From Gammaproteobacteria bacterium UBA2675 (GTDB lineage Bacteria > Pseudomonadota > Gammaproteobacteria > Pseudomonadales > Pseudohongiellaceae): a stretch of DNA of 64,000 bases. The position numbers and the translations under genes were made by a program. Of this stretch, positions 1 to 8,777 are shown one piece after another. Positions within the stretch are counted from its first letter, which is position 1, and every line of letters starts with the position of its first letter. The notes beneath the pieces are model-generated. The model worked only from the letters and a program-made list of their open reading frames with translations, did not search any database and had not been told where the DNA came from. Where the stretch lies: positions 930,001-994,000 of the forward strand of contig DEMH01000009.1 of NCBI GenBank assembly GCA_002354805.1, in the 5' to 3' direction.

Positions 1-484
1 TGATCTGCCAGCCGCTTTGCTGAAACTGCAGCAGCTGGCTGGTCTCACCAAAACTGAGATCGTGAGCTTCGCCGGGTGCCGGGATGCCCCGGATCCAGTA
101 ATTGAGCTCGGTAACGGGTAACTCATAACCAATCTGCTGGTAGAGCAGTTCTTCCGGCGAATCGGTAATGACCGGGTCTTCCCCCTGCTGCTCAATCCGC
201 ACGTAGCCGGGTTGCCCGTTGATCTCGGTGGCACCGATATTAAATGTGCCCCACAGGTTGATTCGGTAGCGCTCTTTGTCCTGCTGCCAGCGAATCCGGG
301 AAGTGTGTGCTTCCTCAGCGTCGCGCACATTAATGCTGCCGGTAAACTCCCAGCGTTCGATCTGCTGCAGAACCTGCTGGCGCTGCGCCCACTCCGGATT
401 GACGGGTGCATCGATACGCGGTGTACTCTGGCAGGACGCCAGCACAAGCAGGAATATCAGTGACAGGTATACCCGGTGCATCAT
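1..484 (-). CDS. lolB: Outer-membrane lipoprotein LolB, cut at the window edge
   Basis: LolB receives lipoproteins from LolA in the periplasm and inserts them into the outer membrane. The translation begins MMHRVYLSLIFLLVLASC, a lipoprotein signal with the lipobox LASC and Cys18 as lipidation site. It continues into a LolB-like beta fold (segments WEFTGSINVRD and RIRWQQDKERYRINLWG). The C-terminal end lies beyond base 1, so the gene is partial. Its ATG overlaps the stop of the upstream TPR gene (TGATG junction), which indicates translational coupling. The order TPR lipoprotein then lolB, divergent from hemA, is that of Pseudomonas, where ispE follows. Confidence 0.9.
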   Translation of the reverse strand, partial: MMHRVYLSLIFLLVLASCQSTPRIDAPVNPEWAQRQQVLQQIERWEFTGSINVRDAEEAHTSRIRWQQDKERYRINLWGTFNIGATEINGQPGYVRIEQQGEDPVITDSPEELLYQQIGYELPVTELNYWIRGIPAPGEAHDLSFGETSQLLQFQQSGWQI

Positions 485-2253
485 CAGGATGGTTCTCCGG
501 GCGACTCCCCAGTAAGGCGCTCCATGGCGTCCAGGACGTGCTCGCTGTCAGGGTCGGCATCCAGCGCCTGTTCCCAGATCAGCAGGGCTTCTGCTTCTTT
601 ACCGCTTACCCATAGTACCTCGCCCAGATGGGCCGCTACTTCAGGGTCCGGAAACGCAGCATAGGCGCGTTGCAGGTTGTACAGTGCGTCGTCCAGATAG
701 CCGAGCTTGAACTGCACCCAGCCCAGGCTGTCGATGATGGCCGGGTCATCGGGTGAAATATCAATGGCGCGCTCGATCAGTTCCAGCGCCTCCTGATAAC
801 GATCGGTTCTGACCGTCAGCGAGTAACCAAGGTGATTGAGGGCGCGGGCGTCATTGGGGTTAATGGCAATGATGTGTTGCAGGTCCCGTTCGGCAGCCTC
901 CTGGCGTCCGGCGCGCTCGTGCAGCAGGGTGCGTGCGAACAGCAGATCGACATTCTGTGGATGATCCAGTAGTGCCTGATCAAGCACCGTCAATGCCCGT
1001 TCGTGATGTCCGGCATTAATAAGCGCTTCGGCGAGCAGAGCCGGATACGCGGGCGCCAGTGCGGTGTCCCGCGCGCTCATTTGTGCCACCCAGGCCTCAG
1101 CTTCGTCGAACTGCTCAAGATCTACCTGCAATCGCAGGGCTTCGCGCTGGGCGTTCAGAAAGGCATTGGAACGCCGCTGGACCTGCTGGTAGTGGAACAG
1201 CGCCTGTTCAAGCTCGCCTCGAGCCTCCAGAGCATAGCCAAGATAGTAGTGTGCTTCATTTTGCCGGTACCCGGAGCGCAGCAGGTCGCGCAGCTGGGCT
1301 TCGGCCAGCGTCAACTGATCAATTTCCAGGTTGATCAGGATCAGCGAATACAGTGTTTCCATGTCGCCGGGTTCGCGCCGCAGAAGCTCGGTAAACTGGA
1401 TTGACGCTGGTTCAAGCTTATCGTTCTGTACCAGCAGCTGTGCATAGCTGTAACGCAGCAGCCGGTGTTCCGGATAGCGCTCGACGTACTCCGCCAGCAG
1501 CGCCTCGGCCGCCTCAACCTGGCCGCTGTTCTGAAGCAGCTGTGCTTCGATAAGCACGGTTCTTGGGTTGTCGCCGTAGCGTTGGCGGGCCACATCAAGG
1601 ATGGCGCGGGCGCTGTCGGTATCGCCGCTCTGGTCGTGCAGCTGTGCCAGGGCGTAATAAACGGAGGGTTCGTCCGGGTGCCGTGTATTGATGGCCTGCA
1701 GCCGTTCAATGATGACCTGGCGTTGACGGTCTTCCAGATTGGCAGTGCGCGCTGACAGCGCTGTGAAATCGACCTGGCCACCCAGCGCCATGACCTGTTC
1801 GAAATGCGGCAGGGCTCTGACGAACAGACCCTGCTCCATGAACTGGTAGCCAATGATCAAATGCGGGTCAATGGCGTCAGGTTCAATCGCCAGCCACTGG
1901 TCAGCAAGGTTGGACAGTGCCTGCGCATTGCCCAGTGCTGATGCATACTCTACGGCACGCCGGATGATGCCCGGGTCCTGTGTTTCCAGTGCCAGTCGAT
2001 AATATCCCTCGGCCGCGCCAGCCATGTCGCCGCGCAGGCCACGGATTTCGCTGAGCAGTGCCAGCTCAAGCTGCTCCTGGGTAAAATTACCGTACTCGAT
2101 GGGTGGCTCAGGTGCAGCCTGCACAGGGGCATGAACTGCCTGTTCGGCGGTTTCAGGTGCTTGTGGCTCGGCATCTGGTGGCGCAGGATTGCTGGCGCAT
2201 GCGGCCAAAAGCGGCAGGCTGAGGTAGAACAGTCTTGGCAAAATTTTTGTCAT
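484..2253 (-). CDS. TPR-repeat outer-membrane lipoprotein (589 aa)
   Basis: A long tetratricopeptide-repeat protein with a lipoprotein signal: hydrophobic residues 7-18 end in the lipobox LAAC, with Cys19 the likely lipidated residue. A Pro/Glu/Ala-rich linker follows (about residues 20-50). The rest is made of helical TPR pairs, clearest near the C-terminus (for example NPNDARALNHLGYSLTVR and PDDPAIIDSLGWVQFKLGY). It resembles the TPR protein encoded next to lolB in Pseudomonas; its biochemical role is not established by the sequence, but a scaffold in envelope assembly is plausible. It is coupled to lolB by a one-base overlap. Confidence 0.85.
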   Translation of the reverse strand: MTKILPRLFYLSLPLLAACASNPAPPDAEPQAPETAEQAVHAPVQAAPEPPIEYGNFTQEQLELALLSEIRGLRGDMAGAAEGYYRLALETQDPGIIRRAVEYASALGNAQALSNLADQWLAIEPDAIDPHLIIGYQFMEQGLFVRALPHFEQVMALGGQVDFTALSARTANLEDRQRQVIIERLQAINTRHPDEPSVYYALAQLHDQSGDTDSARAILDVARQRYGDNPRTVLIEAQLLQNSGQVEAAEALLAEYVERYPEHRLLRYSYAQLLVQNDKLEPASIQFTELLRREPGDMETLYSLILINLEIDQLTLAEAQLRDLLRSGYRQNEAHYYLGYALEARGELEQALFHYQQVQRRSNAFLNAQREALRLQVDLEQFDEAEAWVAQMSARDTALAPAYPALLAEALINAGHHERALTVLDQALLDHPQNVDLLFARTLLHERAGRQEAAERDLQHIIAINPNDARALNHLGYSLTVRTDRYQEALELIERAIDISPDDPAIIDSLGWVQFKLGYLDDALYNLQRAYAAFPDPEVAAHLGEVLWVSGKEAEALLIWEQALDADPDSEHVLDAMERLTGESPGEPS

Positions 2254-2323
2254 AATATCCGGTCATGGGTGTGCCAGGGCACGCCCGGATTGTAGCAACA
2301 GTTATAATTCAACACTACACTAG

Positions 2324-2400
2324 TGTCCTGTCTGGTTAGTTCGCATAGTTTCAGAGTGATTGTCTGTTACCAGGATGATGTGAACTAACCAGACAGGACA
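2324..2400. repeat. 77-bp inverted-repeat element, possibly MITE-like
   Basis: Bases 2324-2342 read TGTCCTGTCTGGTTAGTTC, and 2382-2400 are the exact reverse complement. The match extends to 23 bp (2324-2346 / 2378-2400) with one mismatch. The unpaired centre is about 31 bp. The outermost bases are TG...CA, as in IS3-type ends, and the flanks are TAG and TAA, too short and imperfect to prove a target duplication. It may be a remnant or non-autonomous insertion element, or simply a long hairpin. It lies in the hemA promoter region and encodes nothing. Confidence 0.7.
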
Positions 2401-2424
2401 TAAAGACCGGGCGGGCCCCATAAT
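2395..2424 (+). promoter_or_regulatory. Possible hemA promoter using the end of the inverted repeat
   Basis: AGGACA (2395-2400), the last bases of the inverted-repeat element, is followed after 18 bp by CATAAT (2419-2424). These match the sigma-70 -35 and -10 boxes at four of six and five of six positions. Insertion-element ends often donate a -35 box. This is a pattern match only; no transcript data are available. Confidence 0.3.
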
Positions 2425-2465
2425 ACGTGCGTTGCCTGCTCTTTGTGGCCAAATTCCCACTCCAG

Positions 2466-2489
2466 AACGGGCAAACGCCCCCGTTTTTT
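2466..2489 (+). terminator. Terminator-like hairpin in the hemA leader
   Basis: AACGGG (2466-2471) pairs with CCCGTT (2480-2485), and the stem runs directly into a run of six T residues (2484-2489). It has the form of a short intrinsic terminator. It sits only about 37 bp before the hemA ATG and downstream of the likely promoter, so it could act as an attenuator, or it could terminate transcripts coming from upstream. Confidence 0.45.
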
Positions 2490-2525
2490 AGTAAGATAGC
2501 GCACTTTTTCGACTCAAGGCTCAGT

Positions 2526-3827
2526 ATGGCGCTGGTTCTGCTCGGCATCAATCACAACACGGCCAACGTGGCACTCCGTGAGAAGGTGGCATTCCCACCT
2601 GAAAAAATGGCGGACGCCATGCAGGGCGTGCGGTCGTTGCAGCATGTGTCTGAAGCTGTGATTGTGTCCACCTGTAACCGGACCGAGCTGTATATAGATG
2701 TTGATATAGAGGGCGACCCGGAGCAGGAGTTCAGCCCCGAACGCATGCAGCAGGAACAGCAGAAGCTGTTGCAGTGGCTGAGTGACTACCACGGAATTGA
2801 TGCCACCGAGCTGGGTACCTGCAGTTATTTTCACTGGCGTGAGGACGTGATCCGCCATTTGATGCGGGTCGCCTGCGGGCTCGATTCCATGGTGCTCGGC
2901 GAGCCCCAGATTCTGGGCCAGATCAAATCCGCGTTTGCAGTTGCCAAAGATCTTGGCGCGGCCGGCTCCGATCTCGGCAAAGCCTTTCAGGAAGCGTTCT
3001 CCATTGCCAAGGAAGTGCGAACCGATACCGCTATCGGCGAGAACCCGGTTTCAGTTGCCTATGCGGCTGTCACTCTGGCGGAGCAGATTTTCTCTGAATT
3101 GCGCAGCCTCAACGCACTGCTGATTGGGGCGGGCCATACCATTGAGCTGGTGGCGCGCCACCTGATTGAGCGTGGCGTCAAACGAATCGTGATTGCCAAC
3201 CGGACTCTGGAAAATGCGGTCAAACTGGGAGACAAGTTTGGTGCGCGCGGCGTCCTGTTGTCGGATATTCCGGCGGAGCTGGAGCACGCGGATATCATCG
3301 TTTCCTCGACCAACAGCCAGTTGCCATTGCTGGGTAAAGGCGCTGTCGAGCGCGCGCTGAAGAGCCGCCGCCACAAGCCCATGCTGCTGGTCGACCTGGC
3401 TGTCCCGCGCGATATCGAACCCGAAGTGGGGCAGATCAGTGATGCCTATCTATACAGCGTTGACGATATCCGCGACGTGATTGAGGACGGCGTAAAGAGT
3501 CGCGCACAGGCGGCCGAGCAGGCCAGCGCCATCATTGAGCGCGGTGTCGAAGAGTATCTGCGTCAATTAAGAGCCCTGAACGCTGTAGCCACCTTGCGGG
3601 CATTTCGCGGCCAGGCTGATGCCATTCGTCAGGCCGAGCTTGAGAAGGCCAGGCGTTCGCTGGAGAAGGGTGCAGATGCCGAGCAGGTGCTGGAGTCTCT
3701 GGCGCGGGGTTTGACCAACAAACTTATCCATACACCCAGTGTGCAAATGAAAAAAGCCAGCGCCGAAGGACGCGACGAAGTCGTACGCCTGGCGCAGGAG
3801 CTGTATCAATTGGGAGATGAGTCATGA
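2526..3827 (+). CDS. hemA: Glutamyl-tRNA reductase
   Basis: HemA reduces glutamyl-tRNA to glutamate-1-semialdehyde with NADPH, the first step of C5-pathway tetrapyrrole synthesis. The 433-residue protein starts MALVLLGINHNTANVALRE. It has the catalytic cysteine motif STCNRTE (Cys50), the substrate segment GLDSMVLGEPQILGQIK, and a nucleotide-binding segment LLIGAGHTIELVARHL. An in-frame extension to 2427 is not supported by homology, so ATG 2526 is preferred. Its stop overlaps the prfA start (ATGA), the classical hemA-prfA coupling. The leader contains an inverted-repeat element and a terminator-like hairpin. Confidence 0.97.
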   Translation: MALVLLGINHNTANVALREKVAFPPEKMADAMQGVRSLQHVSEAVIVSTCNRTELYIDVDIEGDPEQEFSPERMQQEQQKLLQWLSDYHGIDATELGTCSYFHWREDVIRHLMRVACGLDSMVLGEPQILGQIKSAFAVAKDLGAAGSDLGKAFQEAFSIAKEVRTDTAIGENPVSVAYAAVTLAEQIFSELRSLNALLIGAGHTIELVARHLIERGVKRIVIANRTLENAVKLGDKFGARGVLLSDIPAELEHADIIVSSTNSQLPLLGKGAVERALKSRRHKPMLLVDLAVPRDIEPEVGQISDAYLYSVDDIRDVIEDGVKSRAQAAEQASAIIERGVEEYLRQLRALNAVATLRAFRGQADAIRQAELEKARRSLEKGADAEQVLESLARGLTNKLIHTPSVQMKKASAEGRDEVVRLAQELYQLGDES

Positions 3828-4906
3828 AAGAGTCCATCTTTCAGAAACTGGAACATTTGGCGGAGCGCTACCAGGAGCTGCAGGCGTTGCTCAGCGACGC
3901 CGAGACGATCGCCGATCAGGATCGTTTTCGCAAATTGTCGCGTGAATTTGCCGACCTGGAACCGATCGCCCAGGAATTTGAACGCTACTGCACAGCGCAA
4001 CAGGGCATGACGCAGGCGCAGGAGATGATGCGCGATAGTGACCCGGACATGCGCGCCATGGCTGAGGAAGAGTACTTCAGTCTGAAAGAGTCTCTGCAGG
4101 AGCTTGAGCTTTCACTTCAGAAGCTGCTTTTGCCCAAGGACGAGCGCGACACGATGGATGTGTTCCTGGAGGTGCGCGCTGGCACGGGTGGCGACGAAGC
4201 AGCCATCTTTGCCGGTGACCTGTTCAGAATGTATTCCCTGTATGCGGAATCCAAAGGCTGGCGCATCGAGATTCTGAGCGAGCGCCCTGGTGAACATGGC
4301 GGTTACAAGGAAATTATTACCCGTGTGGCCGGCAAGAATGTCTATGGACACCTTAAATTCGAATCTGGTGCGCACCGCGTGCAGCGAGTACCCGAGACCG
4401 AGACACAGGGGCGTATTCATACCTCTGCCTGCACGGTTGCGATTCTGCCCGCTGGCGATGAGATGGAAGAGATCGAGCTGAACAAGGCGGATCTGCGCAT
4501 TGATACCTTCCGTGCCAGTGGTGCCGGTGGTCAGCACGTCAACAAGACCGACTCAGCCATTCGCATTACCCATATCCCGACCGGTATCGTGGTCGAGTGT
4601 CAGGATGAGCGCTCGCAGCACAAGAATCGTGCGCGCGCCATGTCCCTGCTCAGCGCACGGCTCAATGACATGCAGCAGGCAGCGGCCGACAAGGAGCAAT
4701 CCGATACCCGTCGCCTGCTGGTGGGTTCTGGCGATCGCTCCGAACGTATCCGCACCTACAACTATCCGCAGGGGCGCGTTACTGATCACCGAATCAACCT
4801 GACCCTGTACAAGCTGTCAGAAGTGCTGTCAGGTGATCTCGATGCGGTGATTCAGCCGCTGATTAATGAATATCAGGCTGATCAACTGGCGGAGCTGGCG
4901 GCCTGA
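3824..4906 (+). CDS. prfA: Peptide chain release factor 1
   Basis: RF1 reads UAA and UAG stop codons and triggers peptidyl-tRNA hydrolysis on the ribosome. The 360-residue protein has the normal family length. The codon-recognition tripeptide is Pro-Glu-Thr (190-192, the PxT motif of RF1, in VQRVPETETQGR), and the catalytic GGQ is at 235-237 (SGAGGQHVNKTDSA). PrmC, encoded next, methylates the GGQ glutamine in known systems. The start ATG overlaps the hemA stop by four bases. Confidence 0.98.
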   Translation: MKESIFQKLEHLAERYQELQALLSDAETIADQDRFRKLSREFADLEPIAQEFERYCTAQQGMTQAQEMMRDSDPDMRAMAEEEYFSLKESLQELELSLQKLLLPKDERDTMDVFLEVRAGTGGDEAAIFAGDLFRMYSLYAESKGWRIEILSERPGEHGGYKEIITRVAGKNVYGHLKFESGAHRVQRVPETETQGRIHTSACTVAILPAGDEMEEIELNKADLRIDTFRASGAGGQHVNKTDSAIRITHIPTGIVVECQDERSQHKNRARAMSLLSARLNDMQQAAADKEQSDTRRLLVGSGDRSERIRTYNYPQGRVTDHRINLTLYKLSEVLSGDLDAVIQPLINEYQADQLAELAA

Positions 4907-4908
4907 CC

Positions 4909-5760
4909 GTGGCCATACTCACCGTCGGTCAGTTGCTCAGGCAGACGGCCACCCGGCTGACGCAATCAGGCTCGCCGCAACTGGATGCCGAGCTGTTGCT
5001 GGCGCAGGTCATGGGTGTCAGTCGCTCCGGCGTGCTGGCCCGCCTGCGCGATCCCGTTCAGCCCGGGATTCAGCAAGCCTATGACGAGCTGATTGCCCGC
5101 CGCCAGCTGGGTGAACCGGTAGCCTATCTGCTTGGGCGCCAGGGGTTCTGGAGTCTGGAGCTGGATGTCACGCCGGATGTGCTGATACCCAGACCCGAGA
5201 CCGAACTACTGGTGGAAAGCTGTCTGCAGATTGCAGGGCCTGACGCCGCAGACTTTACTGTCGCCGATCTGGGTACCGGGTCGGGTGCCATTGCCCTGGC
5301 TCTGGCAGTAGAACGTCCGGCCTGGCAGGTTTATGCCACTGATCGCAGTGAGGCGGCGCTGGTCGTCGCATCCGAAAACGCCCGTCGATTGTCATTGTCC
5401 GATCGAATCGAGTTTCGTCAGGGGGACTGGTGCGCGGCGCTGCCTGATGGGCTTGAACTCGACATTCTTGTCAGTAATCCGCCATATATTGACCCGGAGG
5501 ATCCGCATCTGAGCCAGGGCGCGCTGCCTTTTGAGCCTCTGTCAGCACTGCGTTCAGATGAGCAGGGCTTGCGTGATATTCGTTTGATAGTGCAGCAGTC
5601 GCTGGCTGTGTTGAAGCCGGCCGGCTGGCTTCTGCTTGAACATGGGTATAATCAGGGCGCCGCCGTGCGACAGTTGATGGAGCAGCATAAATTTAATCAA
5701 GTGCGGACCGTTCAGGACCTGGCGGGTCTGGATCGGGTGACGCTGGGGTGTCGATCATGA
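4909..5760 (+). CDS. prmC: Release factor glutamine N5-methyltransferase
   Basis: PrmC (HemK) uses S-adenosylmethionine to methylate the GGQ glutamine of RF1 and RF2. The 283-residue protein has a helical N-terminal substrate domain, then a Rossmann methyltransferase domain with the SAM motif ADLGTGSGAIALALA and the catalytic NPPY (190-193). The start is GTG two bases after the prfA stop. Its end overlaps moeB (ATGA), so hemA-prfA-prmC-moeB form one tightly packed operon. Confidence 0.96.
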   Translation: MAILTVGQLLRQTATRLTQSGSPQLDAELLLAQVMGVSRSGVLARLRDPVQPGIQQAYDELIARRQLGEPVAYLLGRQGFWSLELDVTPDVLIPRPETELLVESCLQIAGPDAADFTVADLGTGSGAIALALAVERPAWQVYATDRSEAALVVASENARRLSLSDRIEFRQGDWCAALPDGLELDILVSNPPYIDPEDPHLSQGALPFEPLSALRSDEQGLRDIRLIVQQSLAVLKPAGWLLLEHGYNQGAAVRQLMEQHKFNQVRTVQDLAGLDRVTLGCRS

Positions 5761-6512
5761 ATGACGAACAGCTGCTACGCTACAGTCGGCAGATAATGCT
5801 GCCAAATATGGATATCGCCGGTCAGCAGCGACTGCTGGACGCGAGCGTGCTTATCGTGGGAATGGGCGGGCTGGGAAGTCCGGTTGCCATGTATCTGGCT
5901 GCTGCTGGCGTCGGCAAACTCGTCTTGGTCGATGATGACGGGGTAGAGCTCAGCAATCTACAGCGCCAGATCGCACACACCACCGATCGCATCGGGCAAT
6001 CAAAAGTGGCCTCCGCGCAGCAGACGCTGCAGGCGCTTAATCCGGACGTTCAGATTGACACACTGACGACACGGCTGGATGCGCAGACGCTGCAGGCGCA
6101 GATCGATCGTGGCGTCGATCTGGTCGTGGATGCCTGTGATAATTTTGCCACGCGCTTCATGATCAATCGGGCCTGCGTGCAGAATAAACTGCCACTGGTG
6201 TCTGGTGCCGCCATCCGTCTGGAAGGACAGCTTGCCGTGTTTGATACCCGTCGCGACAACAGCCCCTGCTATCAATGTCTGTATCGTGAGGGCGGTGACG
6301 ACGAGCAGATGAGCTGCGCCCGCAATGGTGTTCTGTCGCCAGTTGTGGGCATCATAGGCACCATGCAGGCACTTGAGGCAATAAAAGTGATTGCCGGTAT
6401 CGGCCAGGATTTGTGCGGCAAGTTGCTGATTTTTGACGCCATTGACAGCCAATGGCGGACGTTGAAGTTACCACGCGATCCCGCCTGCGCCGTGTGCGCA
6501 GTGCGCGCTTGA
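5757..6512 (+). CDS. moeB: Molybdopterin-synthase adenylyltransferase / ThiF-family E1-like enzyme
   Basis: MoeB adenylates the C-terminal glycine of MoaD for molybdopterin synthesis; close relatives act on ThiS or other sulfur carriers. The 251-residue translation starts MNDEQLLRYSRQIMLP and has the nucleotide motif VGMGGLGSP, the family segment NLQRQIAH, and two zinc-binding CxxC pairs (CYQC and CAVC). ATG 5757 overlaps the prmC stop; the GTG nine bases upstream is less likely. No other molybdopterin genes are in the window, so the exact partner is inferred from family and gene order. Confidence 0.88.
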   Translation: MNDEQLLRYSRQIMLPNMDIAGQQRLLDASVLIVGMGGLGSPVAMYLAAAGVGKLVLVDDDGVELSNLQRQIAHTTDRIGQSKVASAQQTLQALNPDVQIDTLTTRLDAQTLQAQIDRGVDLVVDACDNFATRFMINRACVQNKLPLVSGAAIRLEGQLAVFDTRRDNSPCYQCLYREGGDDEQMSCARNGVLSPVVGIIGTMQALEAIKVIAGIGQDLCGKLLIFDAIDSQWRTLKLPRDPACAVCAVRA

Positions 6513-6578
6513 TGCTGCAAATGCTCAGGCGCTATGATGCGGGCCATATTTCGAATTCAGAAGACAGGCTGCTAATAC

Positions 6579-8378
6579 ATGCAAACAAAAGATTCAGACC
6601 AGAGTAATCCCGATGCTCCGAACCAGGAAGCACAAGATCAGGTAAACCAGGCACAGCAAGACCAGACGCAAAACAAGCAGGAACAGCAGGACCCAGAGCA
6701 GGCAGGCCAGGAGCCGCATAACAGCGAGCAGGAAGCCCCTTCGCAGCAAAGCCAGCAAGCAGCGCCACAGCAGCAGAATGCCTCCGAACCGGAACAACCG
6801 GCGGACGAGCAGCCTGCTGAGGACAGCCAGAGCGCAGAAGCTGCCAGCGTCGAGTCTGACAATAGCCCGGTGGCTGAACAGCAGCCCGCAGCCGATCAGA
6901 AAGAGGAGCCAGCACCAGAGCCTGAGACTGCTCAGGAGCCAGCCACAGAGTTGGATCAGCAGCAGAAATCTGTAGCAGAGTCTGAAGGTATGCTGGCGAC
7001 AACTGAGCAGCCAGCAACAGAAGAAGAATCAGGCGAGGGGCAGCCCGACTCTGAGTCAACAGCATCTGATGCGCCAACAATGCCGGAGGCGCCCGCAAAA
7101 CAGCCTGCCCCCAAAGTACAATTCAGCAGTTTTGATCTGGCAGAACCACTTGCCAAAGCCATCAGCGATCTTGGTTTTGAGTATTGCACGCCAATCCAGG
7201 CCCAGAGTCTGCGTTATACACTGGTTGGTTATGACGTGACTGGCAAGGCCCAGACCGGCACCGGCAAAACAGCGGCATTCCTGATCACGCTGATCAATGA
7301 CATGCTTAAGAATCCGATAACCGAACAGCGCTACGCCGGCGAACCAAGGGCTCTGGTGCTGGCGCCGACACGGGAGCTGGTCATTCAGATTGCCAATGAT
7401 GCGACTGATCTGTGCAAACACAGTGACCTGCGCGTTGTAACCCTGGTGGGTGGTGAGGATTATCAGAAACAGCTGCGGGCAGTCGACAAACGCCCCGTCG
7501 ATATTGTGGTGGCGACGCCGGGCCGTCTGATCGATTTTCTCCAGAATGAACATCTGTATCTCGGGCTGGTTGAGCTGCTGGTTATTGATGAGGCCGATCG
7601 CATGCTGGATATGGGTTTTATCCCGCAGGTTCGCAACATCGTGGCGCGCACCCCGCACAAAGACTGCCGTCAGACCCTGCTGTTCAGTGCGACTTTTACG
7701 CCAGAAATTCTGGAACTGACGTCGCGCTGGGCCATGGATCCGGTGATGATCGAAATCGAGCCCGAGCGTGTTGCCACTGACACGGTCGAGCAGATCGTCT
7801 ATCTGGTCACCAGCGACGACAAATACAAACTGCTGTACAACCTGATCGGCCTGCAGGGATCCGAGAAGGTGATTGTGTTCAGCAATCGTCGCGACCAGGT
7901 GCGCAAGCTGGCTGACAATCTGCACCGCAATGGTGTCAGCTGTGGATTATTGTCCGGTGAAATTGCGCAGAAAAAACGTGTAAAAACCCTGGAAGATTTT
8001 CGTGAAGGCAAGTTGAAGGTGCTGGTAGCGACGGACGTGGCAGGCCGTGGTCTGCACATTGATGATGTGACGCATGTCATCAATTACACACTGCCGGAGG
8101 AGGCGGAGGACTACGTTCACCGCATCGGCAGAACCGGTCGGGCTGGTGCCACCGGTACGTCTATCAGTTTTGCCTGCGAGGAAGATTCCTTCCTGCTGCC
8201 GAATATCGAATCGAAGCTGGGTCAGAAACTGCCTTGCGTGCACCCCGACAGTCGTTTGCTCACCGATCCACCTGCTTTCACGCGGGAGTCCAAGTTCAAG
8301 GATGAGTCAAAACCAGCTGGACGCGGCGGGCGCGGTGGCAGGCCGTCCGGTGGCGGACGCCCACGACCGCGCCGCTAG
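6579..8378 (+). CDS. rhlB: DEAD-box ATP-dependent RNA helicase, RhlB type
   Basis: RhlB unwinds RNA and works with RNase E or PNPase in mRNA decay. The helicase core (about residues 185-560) has the Q-motif region (YCTPIQAQ), Walker A AQTGTGKT, DEAD in VIDEADRMLDMG, SAT, and motif VI HRIGRTGRAG. The core is closest to pseudomonad RhlB. Before it is a low-complexity tail of about 180 residues, rich in Gln, Glu, Pro and Ala, with no arginine. The C-terminus is short and basic (GRGGRGGRPSGGGRPRPRR). The opposite charges of the two tails suggest a disordered RNA-granule type protein, but that is inference. Confidence 0.92.
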   Translation: MQTKDSDQSNPDAPNQEAQDQVNQAQQDQTQNKQEQQDPEQAGQEPHNSEQEAPSQQSQQAAPQQQNASEPEQPADEQPAEDSQSAEAASVESDNSPVAEQQPAADQKEEPAPEPETAQEPATELDQQQKSVAESEGMLATTEQPATEEESGEGQPDSESTASDAPTMPEAPAKQPAPKVQFSSFDLAEPLAKAISDLGFEYCTPIQAQSLRYTLVGYDVTGKAQTGTGKTAAFLITLINDMLKNPITEQRYAGEPRALVLAPTRELVIQIANDATDLCKHSDLRVVTLVGGEDYQKQLRAVDKRPVDIVVATPGRLIDFLQNEHLYLGLVELLVIDEADRMLDMGFIPQVRNIVARTPHKDCRQTLLFSATFTPEILELTSRWAMDPVMIEIEPERVATDTVEQIVYLVTSDDKYKLLYNLIGLQGSEKVIVFSNRRDQVRKLADNLHRNGVSCGLLSGEIAQKKRVKTLEDFREGKLKVLVATDVAGRGLHIDDVTHVINYTLPEEAEDYVHRIGRTGRAGATGTSISFACEEDSFLLPNIESKLGQKLPCVHPDSRLLTDPPAFTRESKFKDESKPAGRGGRGGRPSGGGRPRPRR

Positions 8379-8387
8379 ATCTGAGTA

Positions 8388-8711
8388 TTATGCGCCGCGA
8401 CGGGCGCCATGTGACTCGAGAATTTCCATGTAGGGTGCAGCACGACGATGCTGCGCCAGATGGTCCAGAAACGTGGCGCCACTTTCGAGCGTGACATTGA
8501 TGTCGTGGCCAGCTTCGACAAAGAACGGAACGAAGCGGGTGAATTGCTCGGGCAGCATACCGCGGTAGGCTTTGAGCAAAATGTGGTAATCAGCCGGCAC
8601 GCCCTCGGGTGGCTCCAGGCTCAAGAAAGCCTTGATGCGCTCATCTGACCATTCTTCATTGCGAGTGGCAGGCTGAGTGCGTTCTTTCCCGGTTTTTTTC
8701 TCTTCAATCAT
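8388..8711 (-). CDS. Conserved hypothetical protein, ankyrin-like C-terminus
   Basis: A small soluble protein of 107 residues from ATG 8711, or 114 from the GTG at 8732. ATG 8711 is preferred because GGA lies seven bases upstream. The body includes WSDERIKAFLSLEPPEGVPA, then a segment around FFVEAGHDINV and FLDHLAQHR that looks like one ankyrin-type helix pair. It resembles short proteins of unknown function in pseudomonads. It is convergent with rhlB and lies upstream of no obvious partner; gatB follows on the same strand 67 bases beyond its start side. No function can be assigned. Confidence 0.7.
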   Translation of the reverse strand: MIEEKKTGKERTQPATRNEEWSDERIKAFLSLEPPEGVPADYHILLKAYRGMLPEQFTRFVPFFVEAGHDINVTLESGATFLDHLAQHRRAAPYMEILESHGARRGA

Positions 8712-8777
8712 GGTGTCATCCGTTTGGCTCACCCCAGGCAGTCCGGCTATGTGCCGCGACTGTCAGGAGCGATGGGC

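Noticed and set aside
1341..1853. 170-codon frame on the minus strand within the TPR lipoprotein gene
   Set aside because: It is in another frame of the same strand as a long conserved TPR protein; Arg/Ser/Cys-rich composition marks it as a shadow.
2427..2525. N-terminal extension of HemA by 33 codons
   Set aside because: It includes the terminator-like hairpin sequence and has no similarity to HemA; the family starts at MALVLLG-like sequence.
7056..7925. 289-codon frame on the minus strand inside rhlB
   Set aside because: It is antisense to conserved helicase motifs and has no recognisable domain.
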